A model generated the notes under the pieces. It was not told the origin of the DNA, searched no databases, and saw only the letters and a list, made by a program, of their open reading frames with translations. Source: Zestomonas carbonaria (lineage in GTDB: Bacteria; Pseudomonadota; Gammaproteobacteria; Pseudomonadales; Pseudomonadaceae). From it: a stretch of 64,000 nt of DNA. Where the stretch lies: positions 90,916-154,915 of the forward strand of contig NZ_CAJFCI010000039.1 in NCBI RefSeq assembly GCF_904061905.1. Direction: 5' to 3'. The position numbers and the translations under genes are program-made. This document shows positions 46,137-54,687 of the stretch, in pieces (the stretch's first letter is position 1; every line of letters begins with the position of its first letter).

Positions 46137-46870
46137 GCCGCCTGCTGCCGGCGCTGGTCGCCCTGCAGTTCCTCACCCGCCTGCCGGTGCGCTTGCCGAG
46201 CATGCCCGAGCCCGCGCAACTGGGCCGTTCGCTGCTCTGGTATCCGGCCGTGGGCCTGCTGCTCGGCGGCCTGTTGTGCGCCCTGCAACTGCTGCTCGAC
46301 GGCGCGCCGGTCTTGCTCCAGGCCGCGCTGCTGCTGGTGGCCTGGGTGTTGTTGAGCGGCGCCCTGCACCTGGACGGCCTGGCCGACAGCGCCGACGCCT
46401 GGGTCGGTGGCCTGGGCGACCGCGAGCGGACCCTGGCGATCATGAAGGACCCGCGTAGCGGCCCGATTGCCGTGGTGGCGCTGGTACTGCTGCTGTTGCT
46501 GAAGTTCGCCGCCCTGGTGGCATTGATCGACCAGGGGCAATGGATAGCGCTGCTGCTGGCGCCCTGGCTGGCGCGCGGCCTGCTGCCGTTGCTGTTGCTG
46601 ACCACGCCCTATGTGCGCGCCGGTGGGCTGGGGCAGGCGCTGGCGGATCATCTGCCGCGCCGCGAACTGCCCTGGGTGCTGGCCATCCATGCCGGCGCGG
46701 CCCTGTTGTTCGGCTGGCCGGCGCTGCTCGCGCTGGCGGTCGCGTTGCTGACGTTCGCCGGCCTGCGGCGTACCTTCATGGTTCGGCTCGGAGGCACCAC
46801 GGGCGACACCGCCGGTGCTCTGGTGGAATTGAGCGAGTGCGCGGTGCTGCTGGCGTTGGCGCTCGGGTAG
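46133..46870 (+). CDS. cobS: Adenosylcobinamide-GDP ribazoletransferase (cobalamin synthase)
   Basis: 245 aa, inner membrane, about six helices. FLTRLPVRLPS and GALHLDGLADSADAWVGG with the Asp-rich metal motif are CobS signatures. It joins alpha-ribazole (phosphate) to adenosylcobinamide-GDP, the last assembly step. It is the end of the B12 operon; its stop codon opens an inverted repeat (46867-46926) that may protect the mRNA end. Called cobV in P. aeruginosa. Confidence 0.95.
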   Translation: MSRLLPALVALQFLTRLPVRLPSMPEPAQLGRSLLWYPAVGLLLGGLLCALQLLLDGAPVLLQAALLLVAWVLLSGALHLDGLADSADAWVGGLGDRERTLAIMKDPRSGPIAVVALVLLLLLKFAALVALIDQGQWIALLLAPWLARGLLPLLLLTTPYVRAGGLGQALADHLPRRELPWVLAIHAGAALLFGWPALLALAVALLTFAGLRRTFMVRLGGTTGDTAGALVELSECAVLLALALG

Positions 46871-46926
46871 CCCACCTGTAATCCGGGAAATGCCGGCAAT
46901 CCGCTCCCGGATTGCATCCGGGCTAC
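46867..46926. repeat. GTAGCCC...GGGCTAC inverted repeat after cobS
   Basis: GTAGCCCACCTGTAATCCGGG faces CCCGGATTGCATCCGGGCTAC; the left arm is degenerate compared with the perfect copy at 57656-57716. The left end overlaps the cobS stop codon (TAG). Confidence 0.6.
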
Positions 46927-47049
46927 ATCTGTACCGCTCATTCGCGTGGTGGCTGTGATTGACCTGTGGCTGGCGGGGGTATCTGCTATCGATCCGGATG
47001 CTGGCGCCTTCCTCCGCCGGTCGACCTCCGATGAGCAAAGGATCGAATC

Positions 47050-48258
47050 TTGACTTCCGTATGGCGTACCACCGGCTGGGTCCTGCTCGGCGCTTCCCTG
47101 ATCCTGGCCCTGTCACTGGGTATCCGTCATGGCTTCGGCCTGTTCCTCGCGCCGATGAGTGCGGAGTTCGGCTGGGGGCGCGAGGTGTTCGCCTTCGCCA
47201 TCGCCTTGCAGAACCTGATCTGGGGCCTGGCGCAGCCGTTCGCCGGGGCGCTGGCCGATCGTTTCGGGGCGAAGCGCACGGTGATCGTCGGCGGCATTCT
47301 CTATGCCCTGGGCCTGGCGCTGATGGGGCTGGCCGATTCGCCCTGGTCGCTGTCGCTGAGCGCCGGGCTGTTGATCGGTATCGGTCTGTCCGGCACTTCG
47401 TTCTCGGTGATCCTCGGTGTGGTCGGCCGCGCGGTGCCGGTGGAAAAGCGCAGCATGGCCATGGGGATCGCCGCGGCCGCCGGCTCGTTCGGCCAGTTCG
47501 CCATGCTGCCCGGCACCCTGGGGCTGATCGGGTGGCTCGGCTGGTCGTCGGCGCTGCTGGCGCTGGGGCTGCTGGTGGCGTTGATCGTGCCGCTGGCCGG
47601 CATGATCAAGGATCGGCCATTACCGCTGCAGGGCCATGAGCAGACGCTGGCCGAGGCGCTGCGCGAGGCGGCCGGGCACTCGGGGTTCTGGCTGCTGGCG
47701 CTGGGTTTCTTCGTCTGCGGTTTCCAGGTGGTGTTCATCGGCGTGCACCTGCCGGCCTACCTGGTCGACCAGCATCTGCCGGCGCAGGTCGGCACCACGG
47801 TGCTGGCGTTGGTCGGGCTGTTCAATATCTTCGGTACCTATATCGCCGGCTGGCTGGGCGGGCGGATGGCCAAGCCGCGCCTGCTGACAGCGCTATACCT
47901 GCTGCGCACGCTGGTGATCACGGCCTTCCTGCTGCTGCCGCTGAGCCAGTGGACGGCCTATGGATTCGGCATCGCCATGGGGCTGCTGTGGCTGTCCACT
48001 GTGCCCTTGACCAACGGTACGGTGGCGACCCTGTTCGGTGTGCGCAACCTGTCGATGCTCGGTGGCATCGTGTTCCTCTTCCACCAGTTGGGCGCCTTCC
48101 TCGGCGGTTGGCTGGGCGGCTATCTGTACGACCACACCGGCAGCTACGAGCTGGTCTGGCAGATTTCCATCCTCCTCGGCCTGATGGCCGCGGCGCTCAA
48201 CTGGCCGGTACGCGAGCAGCCGGTGGCCCGCCTGCAGGCGGCAGGAGGAGCGGCATGA
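47050..48258 (+). CDS. Major facilitator superfamily transporter
   Basis: 402 aa with 12 helices and the loop [19 protein letters not shown] between helices 2 and 3. It resembles oxalate/formate-type or sugar-acid MFS proteins of pseudomonads; the substrate is unknown. The start appears to be TTG at 47050, 7 bases after AAAGGA; no in-frame ATG or GTG gives a full first helix. It lies behind the B12 operon, as PA1282 does from memory, but no element links it to B12. A 39-codon frame overlaps its end. Confidence 0.88.
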   Translation: MTSVWRTTGWVLLGASLILALSLGIRHGFGLFLAPMSAEFGWGREVFAFAIALQNLIWGLAQPFAGALADRFGAKRTVIVGGILYALGLALMGLADSPWSLSLSAGLLIGIGLSGTSFSVILGVVGRAVPVEKRSMAMGIAAAAGSFGQFAMLPGTLGLIGWLGWSSALLALGLLVALIVPLAGMIKDRPLPLQGHEQTLAEALREAAGHSGFWLLALGFFVCGFQVVFIGVHLPAYLVDQHLPAQVGTTVLALVGLFNIFGTYIAGWLGGRMAKPRLLTALYLLRTLVITAFLLLPLSQWTAYGFGIAMGLLWLSTVPLTNGTVATLFGVRNLSMLGGIVFLFHQLGAFLGGWLGGYLYDHTGSYELVWQISILLGLMAAALNWPVREQPVARLQAAGGAA

Positions 48259-48374
48259 CGCTCAGGTACGCAGGGTGGCTGGTGCCGGTGTTCGGCGCGA
48301 TTCTGCTGGCCCTGGGCTGGTGGGGTTGGCAGCGCGGTGGGTTGGCCCTGCTGCAACTGGGATTGGGTTGCTAG
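48255..48374 (+). CDS. Small membrane protein (39 aa), coupled to the MFS gene
   Basis: [19 protein letters not shown] starts a 39-residue peptide with one hydrophobic helix (about residues 8-23), a WWGWQRGG turn and [10 protein letters not shown]. The ATG overlaps the MFS stop (ATGA) and GCAGGAGGAG lies just before it, so the frame is likely translated by coupling. It may be an accessory to the transporter. Too short for a homology claim from me. Confidence 0.5.
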   Translation: MTLRYAGWLVPVFGAILLALGWWGWQRGGLALLQLGLGC

Positions 48375-48493
48375 TGTGGTACGAAAAGTGCCTGCGTTCG
48401 GCGACTGTTCGTACAGACCCTAGGTGGAATGATTGCCGGTGGCGGCGAGTGGGGGTAGCGTTGTCCCACGCTCATCCGCATAGGACCCGCACC

Positions 48494-49045
48494 ATGACTG
48501 CCCGCCTATCGTTCGCCGCGTTGCTGCTCGCCGCCCTGGCCGGTCCGGCGTTCGCCGCCGAGTGCCCGGCGCTGTTGCTGGGCGAACTGCCCAAGCTGCG
48601 CGCCAAGGAAAGCATCGACCTGTGCCAGCGGTTCGCCGGCAAACCGCTGCTGATCGTCAATACCGCGAGTTACTGCGGCTTCGCTCCGCAGTTCAAGGGA
48701 CTGGAGTCGTTGTACAAGGAGTACCAGGCGCAGGGCCTGGAAGTGCTCGGCGTGCCTTCCAACGACTTCCGGCAGGAAGACGCCGATAGTGAGAAAACGG
48801 CCGAGGTCTGCTACGTCAACTATGGCGTGACCTTCACCATGACCGAGCCCCAGGTGGTCACCGGCGACCAGGCGATCCCGCTGTTCAAGGACCTGGCCGA
48901 GCAGAGCGGGCCGCCGCGCTGGAACTTCTACAAGTACGTGGTCGACCGCCAGGGCAAGGTGGTGGCCAGCTTCTCCAGCCGTACCAAGCCGGACAACGAC
49001 AAGCTGCGCGAGGCTCTGGAGCAGGCCATCTCTTCGCAGCCGTAA
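48494..49045 (+). CDS. Periplasmic glutathione peroxidase-like protein
   Basis: 183 aa with a signal peptide cut near [24 protein letters not shown] contains the peroxidatic Cys61 (Cys, not selenocysteine), and [15 protein letters not shown] has the catalytic Trp and Asn. The expected Gln position reads [10 protein letters not shown], with Asp instead of Gln. It probably reduces peroxides in the periplasm using thioredoxin-like donors. P. aeruginosa PA1287 is the likely counterpart, from memory. Confidence 0.9.
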   Translation: MTARLSFAALLLAALAGPAFAAECPALLLGELPKLRAKESIDLCQRFAGKPLLIVNTASYCGFAPQFKGLESLYKEYQAQGLEVLGVPSNDFRQEDADSEKTAEVCYVNYGVTFTMTEPQVVTGDQAIPLFKDLAEQSGPPRWNFYKYVVDRQGKVVASFSSRTKPDNDKLREALEQAISSQP

Positions 49046-49054
49046 TGTTGTACA

Positions 49055-49077
49055 GAACCCCACGCGAGGTGGGGTTC
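49055..49077. terminator. Hairpin between convergent gpx and fadL-like genes
   Basis: GAACCCCAC-GCGAG-GTGGGGTTC, a perfect 9-bp stem lying 10 bases after one stop and 20 before the other. It has no clear T-run on either strand, so it is either a weak bidirectional terminator or an RNA-stability hairpin. Confidence 0.5.
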
Positions 49078-49097
49078 AGGGCGGTCGCGTGGGAGCC

Positions 49098-50396
49098 TCA
49101 GAAGCGATAGGTCATCTGTGCGATCAGGCCGTGGGCGCTGTTTGAGTAGGTGGCCTGGTAGCCCGGCTGCAGCGACGGCAGGCCCGGAACCACAGGCTCG
49201 CGATCGCCGTGGTCGACCTTGGCGTCGCTCTCCCACAGGTAGGCGTAGGCGAAGTCGAAGGTCATGTCGGCGTTCGGCGACCAGCCCGCGCCCAGGGTGA
49301 AGATCTTGCGGTTGCCCACCGGGATGCGCACGTTGCGGTTGGAGTTGCTGGCGGGGGCTCCATCGAGGGCGAAGCCGGTACGCAGGACCCATTGCGGGTC
49401 GAGTTGGTAGGCGGCGCCGATGGAATAGGACCAGGTGTCCTTCCAGTCGAGGGTTTCCGAAACGGTGCCGAACTGGGAGGCGACCAGCGGGTTGTCGATG
49501 CCGGAGTTCCGCACCTCGATCTTGTCCAGGCGGCTCCAGCGGGTCCACAGGGCGCCGGCGTAGAGGGTCCAGTCGTCGTTCAGCTTGTGGGTGATCGAGG
49601 TGTCGACCGACTCCGGCAGGGTGATGTTCAGGCCGGCGTCGTACTTGCCGTTCGCCAGGCCGAGGACGCCGTTGCCACCCTTGATCTCGGTGTCGCCCTT
49701 GAGCTTGTAGCTGACCTTGGAGTGATAGGTCAGGCCCCAGGTGGTGTCGTCGGTCAGGTCCACCAGGATGCCGGCGTTGAAGCCGAACGCGGTGTCGTCG
49801 CCCTTGATGTTCACCTTGGCGTCGCCGCTGCCCAGGGCGCCGGCGTTGTTCAGGTTGCTCTTCAACTGGCCGTCGATGCGGTTGATGGTCGGGCCGAAGC
49901 CGAAGGAAACGCGGTCGTTGATCTTGTAGCTCACGGTGGGCTGCACGGTGATCACCTTGACCTTGCTGTAGCTGCCCTGGTAGCGGCCCTGGAAGCTGCT
50001 TTCGTAGTCGTTGATGATGCCGTACGGCACATAGATGCCGAGGCCGAAGGTCAGGTTGTCGTCGACCGGGGTGGCGAAGTAGCCGAAGGGCACTGCGGCC
50101 AGCGGCACGGAGTCGCCCTTGTTGGTGCCCTGGGCACTGCTGTTGGCGTGGCTGATGTCGACGCTGGCGTCGACCAGCGCCAGGCCGCCGCTGATTTCGG
50201 TGCGCTTGAGCTTGGACAGGCCGGCCGGGTTGCCATAGATGGTGCTGGCATCCAGGGCCGAGGAAGCGCGGCCGGCATAGGCGGTGCCGGCGCCGCTGGC
50301 GCTCTGTTCGTTGATGGCGATGCCGTTGGCCAGGCTATGGGTGGAGACGGCGCCAATGGCCAGGGCGAGCGTGGTCTTCAACCATTCTTGTTTCAT
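49098..50396 (-). CDS. FadL-family outer-membrane transporter
   Basis: 432 aa. After the signal peptide (MKQEWLKTTLALAIGAVSTH, SLA-N) the mature protein starts NGIAINEQSASGAGTAYAGR, the FadL hatch signature, then ALDASTIYGNPAGLSKL and a 14-strand barrel ending YRF. It moves long-chain fatty acids or oxylipins through the outer membrane. ATG 50396 has GGAGTG upstream. The upstream region contains TTGTCGGACAA, which also precedes the SMP-30-like gene at 54.5 kb. Confidence 0.93.
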   Translation of the reverse strand: MKQEWLKTTLALAIGAVSTHSLANGIAINEQSASGAGTAYAGRASSALDASTIYGNPAGLSKLKRTEISGGLALVDASVDISHANSSAQGTNKGDSVPLAAVPFGYFATPVDDNLTFGLGIYVPYGIINDYESSFQGRYQGSYSKVKVITVQPTVSYKINDRVSFGFGPTINRIDGQLKSNLNNAGALGSGDAKVNIKGDDTAFGFNAGILVDLTDDTTWGLTYHSKVSYKLKGDTEIKGGNGVLGLANGKYDAGLNITLPESVDTSITHKLNDDWTLYAGALWTRWSRLDKIEVRNSGIDNPLVASQFGTVSETLDWKDTWSYSIGAAYQLDPQWVLRTGFALDGAPASNSNRNVRIPVGNRKIFTLGAGWSPNADMTFDFAYAYLWESDAKVDHGDREPVVPGLPSLQPGYQATYSNSAHGLIAQMTYRF

Positions 50397-50474
50397 TTCT
50401 TGACACTCCAGGCAGGAAAACGGGGCGAAAGCTAGCAGCATTTCGGAACGCTTTCCAGAAAGGATTTTTGTCGA

Positions 50475-50524
50475 TTGTCGGACAAAGTGCGGCATTTTGA
50501 TGGCATCTTGCGACACTTTGTCGC
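50475..50524 (-). promoter_or_regulatory. Operator candidates upstream of the FadL-type gene
   Basis: TTGTCGGACAA (50475-50485) is a perfect 11-base palindrome. GACAAAGTG (50481-50489) faces CACTTTGTC (50514-50522), and GCGAC-ACTTT-GTCGC (50510-50524) is itself a dyad. All lie 79-128 bases upstream of the gene. A repressor or activator site is likely; the regulator is unknown. Confidence 0.45.
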
Positions 50525-50560
50525 GATGCGAGGAGGTGTTCCGGGGGCGGGGGAGTCCGT

Positions 50561-51040
50561 TCAGGCGACGTGGCTGAGATGGCCTACGCAGTGTCGCCAG
50601 GCGTGCAGGAAATCGCGAACCTGGCCGTCGGGCCGGAACACCTGGCGCCAGATCTGGGCCAGCCCGACCAGGTCGTCGGCGGCCGGCAGCGGCGTTTCTT
50701 CCACCTGCACCAGCAGCCAGGCGATGGCCGTGGCATAGCGCAGGTTGACGGTGAGTTCGAGGTGCGGCGCGGACAGGAAGGCGTGCTGGCTGGCCAGGCC
50801 GCGTACCCGGCTGGCGAGGTCCGGGTCCAGGGCCAGGTGGTGGTCCCAGAGCAACTTGTGGCGAACGTCGCCGATACGGTAGAGACCATGGCCGTTCGTA
50901 TCGTCCAGGGCGCTGCCGAGGGCCGACTGGCTGGCGGCGATGCCCAGCAGCAGGGCTTCGGCACTGGCCGAATGGCAGCCCAGGTAGAGGAGGGTAGGGC
51001 GGATCACGTGCTGGCGCAGTTCACTGGCGGCGATGCCCAT
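50561..51040 (-). CDS. Conserved hypothetical protein (PA1289-like position)
   Basis: 159 aa, soluble, mostly helical: VIRPTLLYLGCHSASAEALLLGIAASQSAL in the N-terminal part and YRIGDVRHKLLWDHHLALDP in the middle. Domain unknown to me. A small Cys/His content exists (Cys22, His23, several His) but no metal motif. GGAGG precedes the ATG. It is co-oriented with the FadL gene 165 bases downstream; the intervening dyads suggest the two are separately controlled. Confidence 0.75.
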   Translation of the reverse strand: MGIAASELRQHVIRPTLLYLGCHSASAEALLLGIAASQSALGSALDDTNGHGLYRIGDVRHKLLWDHHLALDPDLASRVRGLASQHAFLSAPHLELTVNLRYATAIAWLLVQVEETPLPAADDLVGLAQIWRQVFRPDGQVRDFLHAWRHCVGHLSHVA

Positions 51041-51182
51041 ACGAACCTCCGTCGAATAGGGTGCCGGTGAGGCCGGGGCGCATGGCAGCTTTTTCTAGTG
51101 TTCTCGGAAAGGCCCCACCGGAAGCGGGGTTAGCCGCTCACGTTGAAGTGTAGTGCGACCTTTGTGTTGTAAAGGATTGTTT

Positions 51183-51203
51183 TTAAATCAATTGAAGATT
51201 TAA
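51183..51203. promoter_or_regulatory. AT-rich dyad TTAAATC-n7-GATTTAA
   Basis: Perfect 7-base arms with AATTGAA between, inside an AT-rich island of about 90 bases (51150-51235) unlike the rest of the window. It lies 143 bases upstream of the 159-aa gene. The remaining part of the 51041-51564 gap holds degraded REP and CCCGCGAACGCGGG repeats and no gene that I can support. Confidence 0.4.
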
Positions 51204-51564
51204 GGCATAAGCCATATAGCGCGGGGTGCTTAGTAGGAATGTCCGTTGGGAGTGGTCGGGGGCCACGAATCGCGCGCATGGCGCGCTCCTACGGGAGGTG
51301 GCTGTGAGCGGGGCGATGCCCATCGGCGGCGATGCGATGGGTATCGTCGACCGCATCCTGCGGGCGGTTTTTTCGTTTTCTGGGTCCTCGTGTTCGCGAG
51401 GACGACGGGAGGGACACCGCGCGCTCCCCGACCCTCGTCATTACTCGCTGCGCTCGCCCTTCGGGCCGCGCTGAAGCGCGTTCAGCGCAAGCGCTGTCCC
51501 GCGAACGCGGGAATCCAGTAACGAATGCAGGAGCGGCCCATGGCCGCGATGCGAAGCCTTCGGC

Positions 51565-52419
51565 TCAGTCGCCGGTGGCCACCGGCCGCGACGGGTCGGT
51601 GATCCATTCGCTCCACGAGCCGGCGTAGAGCGGTGCCAGCGGATAGCCGGCGAGGCTCAGGGCGAACAGGTTGTGGCAGGCGGTGACCCCCGAACCGCAG
51701 TAGGCCACCAGGCGTTCCGGCGGCTGGCCGGCGAGCAGGGTGGAGAAGCGCTGCTGCAGTTGTGCTACCGGCAGGAAGCGGCCGTCGCTGCCGAGGTTGT
51801 CGGTAAAGGCCGCGCAGCGCGCGCCGGGAATGTGCCCGGCGACCGGGTCGAGCGGCTCCACTTCGCCACGGAAGCGTGGCAGGGCGCGGGCGTCGATCAG
51901 CGTCAGGTCTGGGGCGTTCAGGCGTTGGCGGAGTTGTTCGGCGCTCAGCACCAGGCTGGCGTCGGGCTGGCCCTGGAAGCTGCCCGGCTGGACTTCCGGC
52001 ACTTCCGGGGTGAGCGGCAGGCCGGCGGCGCGCCAGGCATTGAAGCCGCCGTCGAGCAGGTGGACGCCGTCGCGCTTGCCCAGCCAGGCCAGCAGCCACC
52101 AGGCGCGCGCGGCGAAGGCGCCGGGGCCGTCATCGTAGAGGACGATCTCGCTGGTGTCGTCGATGCCCCAGGCTTGCAGGCGTTCGACCAGGCGCTGCGG
52201 GTCCGGCAGCGGGTGGCGGCCGGTCACGCCCTTGACGATCGGCCCGGAGAGATCGCGTTCGAGGTCGGCGAACCGCGCGCCGGGAATATGGCCTTCGGCA
52301 TAGCTGCGTTGTCCGTGGTCGACGTCCTCCAGGGCGAAGCGGCAGTCGAGGATCACCAGCCCGGGTTGCCCGAGGCGGGCGGCCAGTTGCTCGGGGGTGA
52401 GCAGTTGCGCGAGCGGCAT
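51565..52419 (-). CDS. sseA: Sulfurtransferase, two-rhodanese-domain (3-mercaptopyruvate type)
   Basis: 284 aa. The N-terminal inactive rhodanese domain has ILDCRFALEDVDHGQRSYAEGHIPGA; the C-terminal active domain has LIDARALPRFRGE and the loop AYCGSGVTACHN with Cys241. A CGSGVT loop is typical for mercaptopyruvate sulfurtransferase, whereas CRKGVT marks thiosulfate-using rhodanese. It moves sulfane sulfur to thiol or cyanide acceptors. The start 52419 has AGGAG before it. Divergent from the acyltransferase. Confidence 0.9.
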   Translation of the reverse strand: MPLAQLLTPEQLAARLGQPGLVILDCRFALEDVDHGQRSYAEGHIPGARFADLERDLSGPIVKGVTGRHPLPDPQRLVERLQAWGIDDTSEIVLYDDGPGAFAARAWWLLAWLGKRDGVHLLDGGFNAWRAAGLPLTPEVPEVQPGSFQGQPDASLVLSAEQLRQRLNAPDLTLIDARALPRFRGEVEPLDPVAGHIPGARCAAFTDNLGSDGRFLPVAQLQQRFSTLLAGQPPERLVAYCGSGVTACHNLFALSLAGYPLAPLYAGSWSEWITDPSRPVATGD

Positions 52420-52493
52420 GACGAACTCCTGTATCGTTTCCAAGTCAGTGGGCATCATAGACTCGCACCGATAAGAAAAGATGGGGAGCATTC

Positions 52494-53297
52494 ATGCTGC
52501 GCCTGCAACCTGTCACCGAGAGCGCGACCCTGGCCCGCCGTCTGGGCGTGGTGCTGGGGTCCTTCCTGGTGACCTTGTATTACTGCCTGGTCGTCATTTT
52601 CCGTGCCCAGTTCGGCCGTCTCACCCGCCGCGACGTGGACGGCTACACGCGGCGCTGGTCGTCGCTGTTGCTGCGCCTGGTCCGCGTGCGGCTGGACGTG
52701 CAGGGGCCGATGCCGGATTTCAACGACGGCCGCCGCTACCTGATCCTCTGCAACCACTCCAGCCACTACGACATTCCCGCCAGCTTCGTCGCGCTGCCCG
52801 GCTCGATCCGCATGCTGACCAAGAAGGAGTTGTTCCGCATTCCCTTCTTCGGCCGCGCCATGCGTGCCGCCGAGTTCCCTTCGCTGGACCGCCACAACCG
52901 CTACCAGGCCCTGAAGGATCTGGAAACCGCCCGGAAGATGATGGAAAGCGGCATCGTGCTGTGGGCCGCGCCCGAGGGGACGCGCTCCAGGGACGGGCAA
53001 CTGCTGCCGTTCAAGAAGGGCTGTTTCCACCTGGCCCTGGATACCCAGGCGGTGATCATCCCGGTGGCCATCAGCGGCATCCACAAGGTGCTGCCGGCGC
53101 GCACCTGGCATTTCAATCTCGGCCAGGCGGTGCGGTTGCAGGTCGGTGAACCGTTGGACGCCAGCGTCTACAGCGTCGAGCGCCTGGACGAACTGATGGA
53201 CGAGACACGGGCGCGAATGCAGGCGTTGCTGGACCAGCCCGTGGTCGAGGTGACTGCCGCCAGCGACCGGTTCGTGGCCGGGCAGAGCGCTCCATGA
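52494..53297 (+). CDS. 1-acyl-sn-glycerol-3-phosphate acyltransferase (PlsC family)
   Basis: 267 aa. Motif I is NHSSHYD (His88, Asp93) and motif III is APEGTRSRDGQ (EGTR 161-164), the PlsC family acyl-CoA/acyl-ACP binding and catalytic motifs. A membrane helix lies at about residues 17-38. It acylates lysophosphatidic acid or a related lyso-lipid in phospholipid synthesis. GGGGAG precedes the ATG. It is one of several pseudomonad paralogues, so it is not necessarily the essential plsC. Confidence 0.9.
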   Translation: MLRLQPVTESATLARRLGVVLGSFLVTLYYCLVVIFRAQFGRLTRRDVDGYTRRWSSLLLRLVRVRLDVQGPMPDFNDGRRYLILCNHSSHYDIPASFVALPGSIRMLTKKELFRIPFFGRAMRAAEFPSLDRHNRYQALKDLETARKMMESGIVLWAAPEGTRSRDGQLLPFKKGCFHLALDTQAVIIPVAISGIHKVLPARTWHFNLGQAVRLQVGEPLDASVYSVERLDELMDETRARMQALLDQPVVEVTAASDRFVAGQSAP

Positions 53298-53339
53298 AAA
53301 CGGGAGCGCATCGATGGGTATCGTCGCTGCGCTCCTCGA

Positions 53340-53485
53340 CCCGTCCTACGGACTGGATCCCCGCGTTCGCGGGGATGACGAACCGCGGCCTTCACCCCCG
53401 TCATTCCCCTACGCGGGCCGCCGCGAACGCGGGAATCCAATAAACAAAATCGACGTAGCCCGGATGAAATCCGGGCTACGAGAGG
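53340..53485. repeat. Palindromic repeat fragments in the 53298-53494 gap
   Basis: CCCCGCGTTCGCGGGG at about 53359-53374, CCGCGAACGCGGG at about 53421-53434 and GTAGCCCGGATGAAATCCGG...GGGCTAC at 53455-53479. The gap between convergent genes carries nothing else. Confidence 0.6.
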
Positions 53486-53494
53486 TGGGCGGCC

Positions 53495-54556
53495 TTAGTG
53501 AATCTTCAGCTTGCCGATCCGGTCGTTGTCCAGGCTGCCCAGGTACAGGTAATCGCCCACCGGCTTCACCGAGGTGACCATCTGCAGGTGCGTGCCGCTG
53601 GTGTCGTGCAGGCTGCGGACGATCTTGCCGTTTTCGTCGAGGGCGATGGCGAAGCCGTAGGGGATCGGCTTCGGCCATAGCGCGCGCGGCAGCTTGGCGA
53701 GCTGGGCCTTGAGCCAGGGGTTGCGGTGCAGGAAGTCGGCGTCGGCCTTGCGCGGGGTGGGCAGGGCGACCCAGAAAGTGCCGGCGCGGTCGCCTTGCAG
53801 GTTGTCCGGCAGGCCCGGCAGGTTGTCGATGAACACCTCGTGGGTGCCGGCCTTGTCACCTTTCAGCCAGTAGCGCTGGATGCGGTAGCGGTAGGTCTCG
53901 TTGACCAGCACGAAGTCCTCGTCCTTCGACAGCGCCACGCCGTTGGCGAAATAGAGGTCGCCCAGCAGCGTCTCGGTCTTGCCGGTGGCCGGGTCGTGGC
54001 GCAGCAGGCGGCCATGCGGGCGGGCTTCCAGCAGGTCGAGCAGGTAGTCCGGTTGCTCGAACTTCGACGAGGCGTCGGAGAAGTAGATGCGGCCGTCGCT
54101 GGCGATGTCGAGGTCGTCGGTGAAGCGGAACGGCACGCCGTCGGCCTCGGTGGCGAGCACCGCTATGTTGCCTTGCGGATCGATGCGCAGCAGGCCCTTG
54201 TAGGCGTCGGCGACGATCAGGTTGCCCTGGGCGTCGAAGTCCATGCCCAGCGGCCGGCCGCCGGTGTCGGCGAAGGTCTGCACCGCGCCGTCCGCGCCGA
54301 TGCGCACCACCCGACCGTCGTGCAGGCCGGCGTAGACGCGGCCCTGGCCGTCCACCGCGGTGTCTTCCGGGCCGTGGACCTCGCCCTTGGCGAGCAGTTC
54401 GGCCTTCATCAGCGTGTCGTTGGGTTCCAGCACGCCGGTCATGGTCGGCGCGGTGGGCGCGTCCCAGGCCAGCGGGTCGATGGGGCTGGGGGTGACCGCG
54501 AGGTAGGCGGCGCCGGCGGCGAGCAGCAGGACGACGAGCCCGAGAAGCTTTTTCAT
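53495..54556 (-). CDS. SMP-30/strictosidine-synthase-like membrane-anchored beta-propeller
   Basis: 353 aa. A single N-terminal helix (MKKLLGLVVLLLAAGAAYLA) anchors a beta-propeller with GPEDTAVDGQGRVYAGLHDG, GRPLGMDFDAQGNLIVADA, LDIASDGRIYFSDASS and YFANGVALSKDEDFVLVNE, the repeats of the SMP-30/APMAP/strictosidine synthase family. Homologues hydrolyse lactones or esters with calcium. TTGTCGGACAA lies 22 bases before the start; the same palindrome precedes the FadL-type gene, which may tie both to a lipid-responsive regulator. It is divergent from rnd. Confidence 0.85.
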   Translation of the reverse strand: MKKLLGLVVLLLAAGAAYLAVTPSPIDPLAWDAPTAPTMTGVLEPNDTLMKAELLAKGEVHGPEDTAVDGQGRVYAGLHDGRVVRIGADGAVQTFADTGGRPLGMDFDAQGNLIVADAYKGLLRIDPQGNIAVLATEADGVPFRFTDDLDIASDGRIYFSDASSKFEQPDYLLDLLEARPHGRLLRHDPATGKTETLLGDLYFANGVALSKDEDFVLVNETYRYRIQRYWLKGDKAGTHEVFIDNLPGLPDNLQGDRAGTFWVALPTPRKADADFLHRNPWLKAQLAKLPRALWPKPIPYGFAIALDENGKIVRSLHDTSGTHLQMVTSVKPVGDYLYLGSLDNDRIGKLKIH

Positions 54557-54577
54557 CGCATTCCCTTATTCTGAGAG

Positions 54578-54588
54578 TTGTCGGACAA
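54578..54588 (-). promoter_or_regulatory. Palindrome TTGTCGGACAA upstream of the SMP-30-like gene
   Basis: Perfect 11-base dyad identical to 50475-50485. At 22 bases before the start codon it would overlap the promoter or the transcript start, as expected for a repressor site. It sits in the 131-base gap to rnd, so it could also affect rnd. Confidence 0.45.
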
Positions 54589-54687
54589 GCGCCGGCAGCA
54601 TAGTGACGCCCATGGATGCGGACAAGCCGTGAATATCCGTTAATTGCCGTGCTGGATATACTGCGCGCCTTCGCAAAGGAGAGCCCC

